Shown here: piece after piece, positions 46,117 through 58,400 of the stretch
Layout of the letters: every line of letters begins with the position of its first letter
Numbering within the stretch: position 1 is the first letter of the stretch
Assembly (NCBI GenBank): GCA_025201365.1
Contig: JAIXMF010000020.1
Span: 1 to 64,000, forward strand
DNA length: 64,000 bases
Direction: 5' to 3'
Source of the DNA: Syncephalis plumigaleata
Taxonomy: Eukaryota > Zoopagomycota > Zoopagomycetes > Zoopagales > Piptocephalidaceae
Made by a program: the position numbers and the translations under genes
Notes under the pieces: model-generated
Databases searched by the model: none
Told to the model about the DNA's origin: nothing
Seen by the model: only the letters and a program-made list of their open reading frames with translations

Positions 46117-49100
46117 TTATTCCTCCATTACTTGTGATGCTAGCCACGCCTTACGTAAAGAGGTCATTCTTACAGCATCGCTAATCTTTTGTTGATCTTC
46201 ATCGGATGCATCAGTGTCATCATCGTTGCTGTTGTCGTCGCCGTCGCCGTCGTCGTCAGATACATCATTACGATCTATATCGATATCATTAACATTATTG
46301 TCATCATTACGCATGAATTAGTCTACATACCACTATCATCAGAGGCAGCTTCCGCATCCGATGATATGACTCTCGAGTGATTACGTATATTCTGGTCTAG
46401 TTGCAATTTTAACTTGGCACACTGTATCATATATTCCTATACAGCATCGATGTTACTCACACTATTCTCTTCTCTTCTTGCGCTTCATCTATCTAATGCT
46501 TACCTCAATGGTACCGCGACTAATCAGCTTGTATACCATGACATCTTTCGTTTGACCCACGCGATGTGCTCGATCCTCCGCTTGACGATCATTATGTGGA
46601 TTGAAATCAGGATCATACAGTACGACTATATTGGCCGTAGTAATGTTTAAGCCAAATCCACCGGCTTTAGTAGAAAGTAGAAATACAGAAATTGTCGTGT
46701 CGCGCGCAAATGTATCAAGCATATCTTGTCTACGATAGAGTGATAAGCAAATGAATAAAATAAATAAATGTTATTGCAATCGCTTACCTTGTATCCACTT
46801 TAGTGCCACCATCCAAGCGTAGATATTTCTCATTTCGTGTCTCCATAACCCATTCTAGTATATCTAACACCATTGTAAACTGACTAAATACCAAGACACG
46901 ATCATTCTAAATAGCACTTTGTTAATGTCTACTTGTTGTATTCACTCGTTAATAAACCTACCTTGGCTTTGGCTTTATCGATAATGTCACACATTTCCTT
47001 AATTTTACCGGCATCCATCCATTCTTGATTAGATAGTTGATACGAGTTAAGATACTACTCATTTCATAGAAATATCGAATAAACATTAGTTCATATCATC
47101 ATCACATATCCATCTATCTATCTATCTATCTATCTATCCATCTATCTATCTATAAGCTACCTTATATTTTTTACAAAGTTGATGCAATTCACTATCACTC
47201 ATCACTTGCATATCCTCTAACAGGTATTGATACTCTGAATTATAATAGTCTGGCTCCTAATGACTCGATTGTATTAGTATACTATAATCGACATCTACAC
47301 ATTAGTTGACATTTATGAACTTGCCTTTAACAATTCTGTTGCCATCTTCGATAATATATCATCCGTGTATAATGTACGAAATAGTAATGGATGACATGCT
47401 GCTTTGCGTAGCTGAATAATTGCACTCGATTGATTCGACTTGCTACTGATCTCTTGTAAACATTCATCGCGTGACTTTCTATCGATCCACGCGTAGACAC
47501 GTCGCTGGAATGGAGTCATCGAGCATTGTATTTGCTGGCGCTTTTTCTTTGGCAAGTCTTTAAGTACCTAGTATTTGCTATATTAATATTTTATGATTTC
47601 TCGTTAATACGCAGTCTACGCTTACTTGAATCTTTCGACGTCGTAAGATAAACGGATTGAGCATAAGTTTGGCTCGTTCCATTCGATGATTTGATAAGAA
47701 GGCATACTTGGAAACCGTACGCTTGCCCTCGCCATCCACCTCGCTGACATGCGCTGGACGGAACACAGAACGCATGGCATCAAGATCGTGATCCTTGTTT
47801 AACGGCATAACAAACGTCAATATTGATAGTAATTCCTGTAGATTATTCTGTAATGGTGTTCCCGTGAGCAGTAATCGGAATGACACGTTAATTTGCATCA
47901 ATCGAGTATAACGATCACTAGTAAAGTTTTTAACTAAATGTCCTTCATCCAATATCATCGTCTATTATTATTAGTATTATTATGACAACAGTTAGTCATG
48001 CTTCATGTGTTTGTAGTGTTCGTCATTTACTTTAAATTGCATCTTGCGCATGAACAATCGATCATATTTATCCGATGTAGCAACTGCATACCTATTATAA
48101 CGTGATATTAGTAAATGATCAAATCTAGTATATATATATATGTGTATTACGTTGAAATAACCGCATTATAAATGTCATCTGTACCACGTAACCCCAATAT
48201 CTCATCTCGTAACTCGGCACGTTCTGCTTGTGTACCTATAGAAAGAGAGAAAAGTCATATTAATGTCAACAATACTAGATGATCATCATAGTTACTTGTT
48301 TATACTTACCGTAATAGCTAACTACACGTAATCCAGGACAGAATTTATCAAATTCCCTTGACCAGTTATCTAAAAAAAGAAGAGTATGAGTATAACTTGC
48401 TAAGATCATTTTTGCCGTTGACTACTATTATACGAACCAAGTGTTGAAGATGGAACGATAATGAGATGTGGACCAGGTTCATTTAATGTATCCTTTAACT
48501 CGGATATAAATGAAATAACCTGCGCCGTTTTACCTAATCCCATCTATTGTAAATACATAATACATATGTAAATAAAAGTGTTAGTTGCTTATTGTTGCAT
48601 CTGCGCGTCAACATCCACCACCTCATCGCCAGTATACCGCCCTTTAACTTATTTTTATACAACGAGAGGAGCCATTGTACTCCAGCAATTTGGTAGCCTT
48701 TCAACTGGAATCCTGCTGCCAGTCCTGCCGGTTGTTTCGTAGCGGCCATCTCGTCGAATAACCGTTTCGACAATGTTGGCGGTATAACGCGTCGTGATTC
48801 ATTTTGGCAATGTTCAATCAATTTATCCACCGCTTCGTAGCCTTCAATCAATTCCTCGTAACGTGTAATCACTGCGGCGACACACCGCGCGTTTTACTTA
48901 ATGTAGTGTATAGGTGATCAGTATCGGTATAGGGCCTGTGTTCAATGATGATCTTGCTTTGTTTCTCGGAAATACGCAGGATCTCTGTAGTTCCTGTGAA
49001 GATGCGCTATTAAAGAATACCGTCGGGTCTTCACTCTCTGCTAGCGAACCATTCTCTTCGTAAGCATTGCTATCGTTTTCACTATCGCTATCAATCTCCA

Positions 49101-49775
49101 TAACAATCTTGTCTGTGTCTCTGCTGCTGTTCTGCTGTTGTCGCTGCTGTTGCTGTTTCCTCGACATTCGCCATGTCTACTTGTACAATCGAACCATCTC
49201 TAGTGATTAAACGACGCTTACGATAATTTATTTGATTCGTTGATTTGTATGTGTTGACATGTCTGAATCCACCTCCATAGGCTCTATATCCGTTAATACA
49301 CGCTTATTACATGGTGTGTTCTCTTCATCGGTGCCGTTAGACGACGAGATAGCCTCTAATTCTACATTTGCCCTCCTCGTCTCCTTACATCCTCGTCTGA
49401 TTCCGGTTCTGGACTATCAACAATTCGTTTGACACGTCGACGAGCATGTATTGGTAGTGGCATAGGACTAAATGTATCTGTGCAGTTTTCCAGGCTCGTT
49501 TGTGGACCAAGTATCGTTCGCTTTGTTGTCACCGGTGTTGTTTCCTCGATACTTGACGACTGTCTATCAACCGAGTCGTTACTATGCGACTTCACCCAGT
49601 GGAAGAGTTTTGTTTGCTGTTGGCGACGTCGTGGAGGTGTATCGAGTATGCGTATCGCTTTAGCTTGACTAGACTCGACGAGTGTTGCTTCAGGTTGACT
49701 GTTCGCGCTATTAGCAACAGAATTACCAGTAGTTGCCCCTGAATGCTTCCTAGAATTCAATTGCGCCATTCCCAT
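46117..49775 (-). CDS. FUN30: Fun30/SMARCAD1-type SNF2 chromatin remodeller
   Basis: An ATP-dependent nucleosome remodeller of the Fun30/Etl1 subfamily, acting in heterochromatin and in DNA end resection. The start is at 49775 ([20 protein letters not shown]) and there are many exons. The long polar N-terminus holds CAG-encoded Gln runs and a CUE-like segment. The SNF2 core begins [20 protein letters not shown]. The Walker A box is split by an intron (GGILA, DE, then [12 protein letters not shown]). DEGH box is [18 protein letters not shown]1-like words are [18 protein letters not shown] and [11 protein letters not shown], and helicase motif VI is [10 protein letters not shown]. It ends with an acidic tail and WLASQVMEE. 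Frame breaks occur near 49370, in the Gln repeats, near 48880 and just before the Walker A intron. Confidence 0.93.
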
Positions 49776-50024
49776 TCACACGAATATCAGAACTTTCTTA
49801 CGTATCAACTATCGATATACGCGGGTGTCAAGAAATACTGCCACTAAATGCTGTGGCTAGCGACAAAAAAGAAAAGTTGTTATTATCAGTACCTTACTGG
49901 TGCATCCTTTTATGTGTCACTATTTGGCAGCATTCATTCTCTTTGGAATTCTACTTTTTATTTTTTATTTTTTATTCATCCTCTTTACTTTTTTTAATAA
50001 ATTAGTTAGCACCTTACTCATTGT
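49776..50024. other. Promoter of the remodeller gene, left flank of the large element
   Basis: About 250 bp of AT-rich sequence with TTTTTATT repeats near 49950-49980. No gene. Confidence 0.5.
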
Positions 50025-51094
50025 TATTAAATGACAATTTATTAATAAATGCGTAGAATTTTGTAATGCAATGATAATAAATTTATTAACTTTTATTAAT
50101 GTCATTCTTATGATTCACCTTACCTTACCTTATCTTTTATTGACAGATAATTACTAAGAACAATAAGACAATTTGAATGAACTTATTAATAAATCTTTAT
50201 TCACTAATATCACTACTCATTCCTCTATCCGTCTTTCCCCGTTAACCACTCTCCATCTGCTCCTCGCTACGCTAACACTACATGTCGCTTACCTGAATAC
50301 ACTCCCATACCTGTACTCCTCTTCTCATTACTCGTTTGTTGTTCTCGGTCACCTTCACTATTCGTATATTCCTATTCTATTGTTGCTGCTGCTGCTCTAG
50401 CAATAAGTCAACGCCACGTCATATGTTTACGCGTTCTATTCGTTTTCTCTATTGCCTTACTTCTTTGCAGCTGTGGTGCTTTTCTACGGACAGCCACTGC
50501 AATTACACGTTATACGCACTTTATTCCACTGTGTTTGCCTCCACTCTATAGCACTCGTACACGATAAGTCTACACTGCTTATTTGTATTCTATTCTGGTG
50601 CTTGTACCTGTGCACGATACTCCTGCTACTTGTTGACCCTCTCCCTTGTTTATCAAACTACGATACTGCACTCTCGTCAGATCCGTACCATTTACCCGTA
50701 TTCTATCACTGTATGCTCCTATGGGATACTCACACTATTTGCTTACCGGTCTGTATGCGTATCGTCATCAGTCTGTATTGACTGCTAGGAGTAGCTTTAT
50801 ATGCATACAAGCAGGTTAGTCGACCAGAAATATACTGCTATAGCTTCTCCCGATAGTATACCACTTGCTAAAGCATATTGTTTGGTTAATATCACTCACA
50901 GCGAACACTGCTTCTCAATAGTTTATTGACAGCACTGCTTGTTGCTTGTACTGATAGCTCGTTCGTTTACTCGTCCACTACTCTATTCATACACTCGTAT
51001 CTCTATTGTTATTTGTAATCTACACGGTAAGTGGTGTATACGCGGTATTCACTCTATTCACTAGCTGCTGCTACTGCTCCTCTTTCTTGTTGTT

Positions 51095-51290
51095 TCAACT
51101 CTGTTTATTTGTTTATTTGTTTGTATTCTATAAACATATGTGCTCATTCGCTCTATTCACTCCTACTACTATCCATACTACTTGTCTCTCTGTTTCTATT
51201 CTCATTCAGCCAATAAACACCGTATCAGCTTCATACATATCGCTGTATTCTCTACCCTCTATTGAACATACTTTACTTTCAACCAATACA
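51095..51290 (+). repeat. Left half of ~190-bp inverted repeat inside the large element
   Basis: Runs from TTTATTTGTTTATTTGTTTG through CATATGTGCTCATTC and CATTCAGCCAATAAACA to TTTCAACCAAT. The reverse complement of 53870-54060 carries the same words in the same order with few differences. The same sequence exists in copy 1 at 11101-11285, where no inverted partner is found. Confidence 0.85.
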
Positions 51291-51762
51291 ACTAGCTACT
51301 ACTGCTACTGCTATTCCTATCATTCATATTCAGTTATCACAGTATACAGTCAACTAGAATATATCACTCATCCACTCACTGATGATGCATTAATATCGAT
51401 GGATGTATATTTACCTGTAGTCATTGTAATGAATTGTATAGCAAATCATCGAACAACACAATAGATACTGACCATCTGACGTGATCGTGCGTGCATTGAC
51501 ATGGATACACTACTATACTAATACTTGAATCATGAACTATAACTGAATGACAGTATAGTTTACAAGTAGAAACAATGGTTTAATGATCATTGCCATCATA
51601 GTTGGAGTGTATTCAATGACTTGTCTATTATCTCGAATGCTCTAATGTTAGCTAGTTGTATACCAATGCATCATGTAGATCGAGCTATTGTTGAAACTAA
51701 ATCGAATTTCATTCCATTTCAATATCAATCATGCATGTTTCAATTGCACCTGAATTCAATAC

Positions 51763-52060
51763 ACCATTATGGATTTCATTCACGCTGGCTGTAACAGAAT
51801 CGAAACAACGATTATCGTAAATGACATTCAATATTTATAATTCGTAATTACACATGGCAAACGATACCATGTTTTGTTTCCTTAGTACTCGTTTGAAAAC
51901 GTTCCAGCATACTATTCTGGATTTCACGCATGGTAGCTGTAACAGAATCGGAACTATAGATGAGTACCACAAATGCCATTCAAGTTCTATAATTGATAAT
52001 GATCTATGGTAAACGATACCATGGTTTGTTTATTCGATACTTGGTTTTGAAAGACATTCC
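51763..52060 (+). repeat. ~145-bp tandem duplication upstream of the kinase-like gene
   Basis: Two tandem units each contain TGGATTTCA, GCTGTAACAGAATCG and AAACGATACCATG, followed by GTTTGTTT. The units start near 51763 and 51911. Copy 1 has the same duplication (about 11770-12055), so it predates the module duplication. Confidence 0.75.
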
Positions 52061-52085
52061 ATATCGTAGCCATCGATTACTCACC

Positions 52086-52092
52086 TATAAAT
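52086..52092 (+). promoter_or_regulatory. TATA-like box of kinase-like gene
   Basis: TATAAAT at 52086, about 110 bp upstream of the ATG at 52195. The equivalent in copy 1 has lost one A. Confidence 0.4.
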
Positions 52093-52194
52093 GAGCAGCC
52101 ATTTGTCATGAACAATTCGATAGCTTACTACCTCTTCTCATTTACACCACATACAGCACATTCACTTCTTTGCTCTTAAACCGTACCGAACAAT

Positions 52195-53508
52195 ATGCGA
52201 GTAACTCCACATTCTACATTGGCTATTAGCATTGTGCTCTAGCACTGTTATCCCAAATATCTAGTGTTACCCGTATGGCGGTGTTTTTGAAAATAATGGC
52301 AAGCTATTCATATGTGATCTATCCGATGTCTGCTAACTTGTTTATAGGCGATAATACTATCACTACTTTTGCCCAGAAATACGTTATGGAACACCTGGAA
52401 GAGCTTGGACTATCAATATACGCTGGTCCAGTAGAATAAGAAAACTCTTAGTCTTGCTCGAGTAACTTGGAAAAGCATGACGCCTTTATGAAATGCACTA
52501 TGGTGTTAATATCTGGCCCAATAAGAAGTGTATTAGGGATAAATATACATGAAGTAACCACAACAGAGGTTGATGCATTCAGGTAAGTGTATCGATTATT
52601 ATTCGAATAACCTTACTCACCATATGGCATAAAATAGGCATTGAAGGGAGCAAAAGACAAGTTGAAAGATGTCTACGCAACAGGTCGACAAAATGTTATG
52701 GATCCATTGCACCGATTTGATTTTTACGAGGAAAAGCGTATTAGATACTTTTGTCATCTTTACAGCTTTATTGATGGCGTGCTTCTAGAAGACTACTTTG
52801 CGGAAAAGACTGCTGCTCAGGCGTTTAGTATATTTGCCGAGATATTGCCTGAAGTTATTAAAGGTAGGCACTATGGTCATTCATATATAGCATGTTTACT
52901 AATTGTCTTGTAGCTTCGATTTATCTTTACAATGCCGGCATTATTCATGGTGATCTGCTTCCAAAAAGCAAGTACACATTGATAATCATGTAATGCGCTA
53001 ACAATGAAATGTAGATATTATGGTACAGAAGGATCAAGTTGGTAAAATAGCCAGTGTAAAGATTATTGATTTGGATGTAGCAAGCGTATTTAAAAAGGAA
53101 CTATTCTGGAAACCAATAAATCTGTATGGCGAAGAATATTTATTGCCAAGCCCACGTCAGAAATACAAGAGCTGTAACGGAATTAAGAAGACAGTAATCT
53201 TTTTGCTGGGAAGATTTGTTTCCCTCAGGAGAGGAGAAAATCCATTTACTCCTAACTATACATTGGCCGAACAAGCTGCACTAAGCTATGTTGAAAGGTT
53301 TAAGCAATCTCCACGTTATGCCAATTTAGAATTAGGTGACGTAAAGGCAGCCACTCCTTCACTGATTTATCTTCTTAAGGCTTATCACACAATGCAGTAC
53401 GATAACTTTTCTTGCACCTCTTCTATGCGTGCATCAAGAGGACTACCACCGCGTGTTGATGCACCTAGTAGCCCACGCACTTCTTGGTTCAAATTGAAAC
53501 GCTTTTAG
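52195..53508 (+). CDS. Secreted atypical kinase-like protein
   Basis: A kinase-fold protein with an N-terminal signal peptide (MRVTPHSTLAIS then TCALALLS after allowing one missing base). Introns are short, including one of about 34 nt near 52320 with branch word GCTAAC and acceptor TTTATAG. Later words: DNTITTFAQKY, AWTINIRW, AFMKC, DAFRALKGAKDKL, then NVMDPLHRFDFYEEK. The catalytic loop is IIHGDLLPKNIM, keeping His, Asp and Asn of HRDxKxxN but with Leu for the Lys. The DFG position is IIDLDVA, so Asp is kept but Phe-Gly is not. Activity is therefore uncertain. The last exon (53015-53508) is intact and ends KLKRF. Substrate, partner and family are unknown to me. The gene lies in a mobile-looking element and has a decayed copy at 12191. 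Confidence 0.7.
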
Positions 53509-53820
53509 TATACGGTAAGTACCGACAGTAGCTGATTCATTCTACTAAAATGCTAATCTGTCATTAAATCGATTAGCAATCATATAGACAATGAGAATGT
53601 GATGGCACTCGCACAGCATAACCATACAACTGCTGATATCGCTGTATGATCTAATGATTTCATCATCAATAAAACATACTCACTGTCTCGATACAATATT
53701 ATTATAGCTTTTAAATGTACTGCTGCAATATGATGTGCTCGTCATTAGGAGTATAGTCAGCAATGTGCTTGACTACGTGTATACAACTAGATATACAATG
53801 ACTATACAGAATGACTGATG
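53509..53820. other. Module 3' flank
   Basis: Non-coding sequence collinear with copy 1 until about 53680 (13610 there), then unique. Confidence 0.5.
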
Positions 53821-53869
53821 CTAACTGATAATTATGAATGGTGAATGCTTGCTTACTGACATAGCTATA

Positions 53870-54060
53870 TTGGTTGAAAGCAAAGCATGCTCAATAGAGC
53901 GTAGAGAATACAGCGATATGTATGAAGTTGATATGATGTTTATTGGCTGAATGAGAATAGAAGCAGAGACAAGCAGTATGGATAGCAGTAAGAATGAGTA
54001 GAGTGAATGAGCACATATGCTTACAGAATACAAACAAATAAACAAATAAACAATTCTGTA
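53870..54060 (-). repeat. Right half of ~190-bp inverted repeat
   Basis: Reverse complement of 51095-51290 with few changes. The spacing of about 2.6 kb brackets the kinase-like gene. Confidence 0.85.
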
Positions 54061-54099
54061 ATACCATGCTAATGATCAATGAATGGATGTACTAATGCC

Positions 54100-55150
54100 G
54101 TCATTACCCTCTATTAGTGCCATGTTAGCTATTGATATATACTATGCAAATAAAGATATAGCCATCATATAGGACTTCCTCGACACATTTACAATATGCA
54201 ATACAATGTCAGACTGTGACACTACAAATACAAAGTGCTAAGCGACGCGATTGGTAGTAGTTAGCGCGGATATTATGTATGTACGCGTACTTTCACAACG
54301 CACGAGTAGAAGGCGTAGTGTTTGTTACGTATACATGTCGCAATTGGAGGAACAAAAGCACTGGCTAGTAATTAACACGAGTACCGTGTACTTGCATATA
54401 TTTATAAACCACGAGTAAGTAGTGCAAAGCAGCGAGTGGAGACGTTGTAGTCTAGTAAGCAAGTGTGGTGCCTAATGCATAGCGCGAGTGTTACGTATGC
54501 GTACGTGTCCCCACATACTACGAGCAAAGAGCAGCAAGTCAACGCGAATAAGGTGGTACAACGCGGCAAGCAAACGTCGTGAATAAAGGACACGGCATGA
54601 AATAATAGAAATACACGAGTGAGGGCAAGGGAGTGTCGCAAGCAATAGATAAGGGAGCGAGAAAGAGAGAACTGAATAGAGGATAGATCAGTATGAAAGA
54701 CCCAGTGGAGTATATGCCACGTTGATCAACAACGAATAAAGAACCAATACTACACAGCGTGAAGAGTAAAGTGTGCTTATGACAGAGTATACAGATTGGA
54801 GTGAGGTTGCCGACGAGTAGCGATACAAAATACAAGTACGCGACATACAATCAACATATTCGACAAGTAGTCATTGGCAAAGCGGCAGACTAGACGGGAA
54901 CAAGACGACCGACCGAGAACAACACAAAGACAAGTAGTATACGCTTGCAGCTAAGCACAGGCTGTATATGACTGTAAACGAAGGTGGAGTAAGAGGAAAA
55001 GCATGAGTTGTAGTGGTGTATGTGTGGTCAGAGACGAATAAAGAATAAAAAGCAATAGACGAGAGAGAAAGAGCATTGCTATCGTCTATGAGTGTTACGG
55101 TAATAGTTACGTGATTATTGAACGAGCGAATAAACAAATGAACGAAAGGA
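54100..55150 (-). repeat. Purine-rich right arm of the large element
   Basis: On the minus strand this is C/T-rich with CTCACTCG, CGCGTACTTG and TTACTCG words resembling 6740-7010 and the left arms of the module. Long open frames on the minus strand are low-complexity and are not called as genes. Confidence 0.5.
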
Positions 55151-55447
55151 GATGAGATAGTAAAGAGAGAGAGGATATGAGTGAATAAGAAAACTAAATG
55201 AAAGCATTAACAAAAGGAAATCTAAGGAAAGGCATTAGTAAAAGACAATTAGTTCATTAGCATTGCATTACAAAATTCTGCATATTTATTAATAAAAGCC
55301 ATTTATTAGTTTTAATGGAATATAACAAATAACAATTCCGAAGATAGAAGAAAAGAAGAAAAGGCTACAAAGAGAGAGGTAGCAAACTACACTTGTATGT
55401 ATATGTGTTGCTAACAGCAGCAGCAGTAGCAATAGTAATAAAGTATA

Positions 55448-58400
55448 TTAGGATTCCAATTCCTTCTTACGCTCTAGCGATTGTTTCTGTACCAGTGCGT
55501 AGTATAGACCCTTGTTACGTAGCAGTTCGTTGTGTTTTCCGTGTTCGAGAATGCGACCATCCTTGAACACGTAAATGATATCGGCATCTTGAATAGTCGA
55601 CAAACGATGCGCGATACTGATGGTGGTACGGCCAACTGCCGCACGATCTAACGCCTCCTGCACATCTTTTCCGACTCGGTGTCTAGAGCGGAGTGGCCTC
55701 GTCGAGTAGTAGCAAACGTGGATTGCGGATAATGGCACGCGCAATGGCAACACGCTGCTTCTGACCACCGGACAATTGCGAGCCACGCTCACCAACTCCC
55801 GTGTCGAATCCATCGGGCAATGACGAGACAAAGTCGTAGATGTTGGCATCACGCGCTGCTTGATGAATCTCCTCGATAGTGGCATCTGGCTTGCCATAGG
55901 CGATATTCTCGGCGACCGACATGTCGAATAGCACCGGCTCTTGACCGACTAGAGCGATCTCCGAGCGTAACTTGGACAGTTGCCAGTCGCGTGTCTCGAG
56001 GCCATCCACGTTGACCTGACCCTTTTCCGTGTCGTAGAAGCGTTCAATGAGTCCGACCATGGTGGACTTACCGCAACCTGAGGAGCCGACCAAAGCGATC
56101 GTCTTACCTTGTGGCACTGTAAGGTCAATGCCACGAAGTACCTTGACGTTCTTACGAGCTGGGTAGCGGAAGTGAACTGACTCGGCCGTAACTTCACCGG
56201 TGAATTTGTCGGCAACCTTACCGTTTGGATCGGTGGGATCGATCTCCGAGACACGATCTAGCAGTTCGAAGATTTCCAGCGCGGCAATCTTTGCTTTAGC
56301 AATGCTGGATGCAAAGCCTGAGACTTCCGCAACACCCATAGCCGTGGAGAAGACGCTGAACATTACCATGAGTACTTGGCTGCTGTCGTATTCACCGCTG
56401 AGGATAAGACGTGAACCATAATAAAGTGCTACCGCGATCATGATGAATTGAAGTGGCTGCGATGCTCCAACGCTAATAGACGATATTAACGCTGTTCGTA
56501 CAGATAACGCATGTGGACCCTTGATCGCTTCGTTATATTGCGACAGAAAAGTGTCCTCACGACCAAGAGAAGCAACCGTACGAATGTGCTCGACAGCCTC
56601 GCAAGCAATAGAAGCAGACTGCTCGTAGGCTTTCTTGGTCTTCTTGTTCAAGTCGAACTGCATTCGTGTGGCGAATATATTAGCAACGATCATCACCGGT
56701 GTAAATGCTACCACGACAAAGGTCATTTTCCAACCGTAATAGAAAGCGATCGCTAAGCCAATTATCAGGATGGTAGCGACTTGAACGAAAGTACCGATGG
56801 CCGCACCCGCAAGACCATTGACCATTTCCGCTTCCGTTGAGAGTTTCGCGCATAGAACACCGGTGCTATGGAGACGATCATCGAAGAAGCCCATTTCTTG
56901 ACGAAGCAGAGTGGCGAAGGTGAGTTTACGAATACGATGGATTAGATGCTCGCCACTGATCGCAAACATGCCATTACGGCAGAAAGCCGATATGAAACTG
57001 ATCAGACCTACAACCACGAACATCAACGACCAAAAGTCGGCGTCCTTGCGCATTTGCTCGACATTGGTGTTCATCAGCGCTTCCAAGATTTTGCTTATAA
57101 GAATCGAATACGCCGGGAATATAGCACCGTCGACAATGGCACCGATGATACCTAGAATGATGTAACGGAACTCTGGTCGATTCAAACGCATAACACGACG
57201 GAATGGAGTTGCTTGCTTGTTACGTTCCTCGCGCAAATGTTGACGAACTTCCTCGACATCCCTTTCCGACATGACGGTATCCTTGGTTTTGGCGTAGGTT
57301 AGCTGCTTGGTGAGCGGCTGTTCAACATCGAGTACCACGGCATCGGGATCAACCGGTCCTTCATCGTCGGAATCGACCTTATCATACCACCGCCCAATGA
57401 TGGCTCTTGCGCGCGGTCATTGTCCTTTTCAGTACGCAAGCGTTGTGCTTGAACCAAGTTGGCGTACAAACCATTACGAGCGATTAATCATCGTGCTGAC
57501 CGGTCTCGTAGATCTTGCCACGATTCATGACGACAATCTTGTCAGCATCGCGAATGGTCGACAAACGATGAGCAATAACGATAGTGGTACGTCCACTGGC
57601 TGCACGATCCAACGCGTCCTGCACCAGCTTCTCCGATTCCGTATCCAAGGCCGATGTCGCTTCGTCAAGCAGTAGAATGCGTGGATTGCGTACTAGAGCG
57701 CGTGCAATGGCGATACGTTGTTTCTGGCCACCGGAGAGTAGGGCACCCTTCTCGCCGACTAGTGTATCGTAACCCTTTGGTAGTGACATAATAAAATCGT
57801 GTACATTTGCATTACGACAAGCTTCTTCCACTTGTTCCTGGTGGGTTCATTGGCATCGCCATCGCCATAGGAGCATCCCCAGAGAATGTTCTGCTTAATC
57901 GTGGTCTGGAACAAGATGGGCTCCTGACCTACTAGACCGATATGACGACGCAAGTGACGTAGATTGATATCTTGAATGGGAATACCGTCGATCTTGATCG
58001 AACCAGTGTCTGGATTGTAGAAGCGTTCCAGTAACGAGACGATCGTCGATTTACCACTACCTGATGAACCGACGAGAGCGACAGTCTGACCTGATTTAAT
58101 ATCGAGATTGTAATCACGTAGAATCTGTACATCGGGACGTGATGGATACGAGAAGTTGACATCGCGAATCTCGATGTTGCCACTGATGTTATCGGGGAGT
58201 AGACCACCATCGGCACGATAGTCGATCACCGAGGCACGATCAATAACCGAGAAGATCTTGGAAGCGGCACCTCGAGCAGTCTGTACGGCACTCATAGGTG
58301 CAGCCGCCATACCAATGTCATGGTACCCGTGATTAAAGCGTAAAACACACTCAGCATGTCTTCCACCGTCATTTCCCCGCTAGCTATCCGCGTAGAACCG

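Larger units (their letters stand above)
50025..55315. mobile_element. Large inverted-repeat element with kinase cargo (copy 2 of the module)
   Basis: The core of the left end (50038-50078, TTTATTAATAAATGCGTAG then AATTTTGTAATGCAATG) has a close inverted match at 55255-55296 (CATTGCATTACAAAATT then CTGCATATTTATTAATAAA). Inside the ends, the left 1.3 kb is pyrimidine-rich on the + strand (50.2-51.5 kb) and the right 1.3 kb is purine-rich (53.8-55.1 kb), so both arms run inward in the same sense. About 190 bp is a clear inverted repeat between the arms (51095-51290 with 53870-54060). Between them is the kinase-like gene. No transposase is recognised. It sits between the Fun30 and ABC transporter genes and may be a non-autonomous transposon or a segmental duplication with inverted flanks. 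Confidence 0.65.

Noticed and set aside
54402-55137. Minus-strand open frames in the purine-rich arm
   Set aside because: Low-complexity product of a C/T-rich strand, with no domain or splice support.
50025-55315. Retroelement or virus-like origin for the large element
   Set aside because: No reverse transcriptase, integrase, capsid or polymerase words seen; ends are inverted rather than direct repeats.
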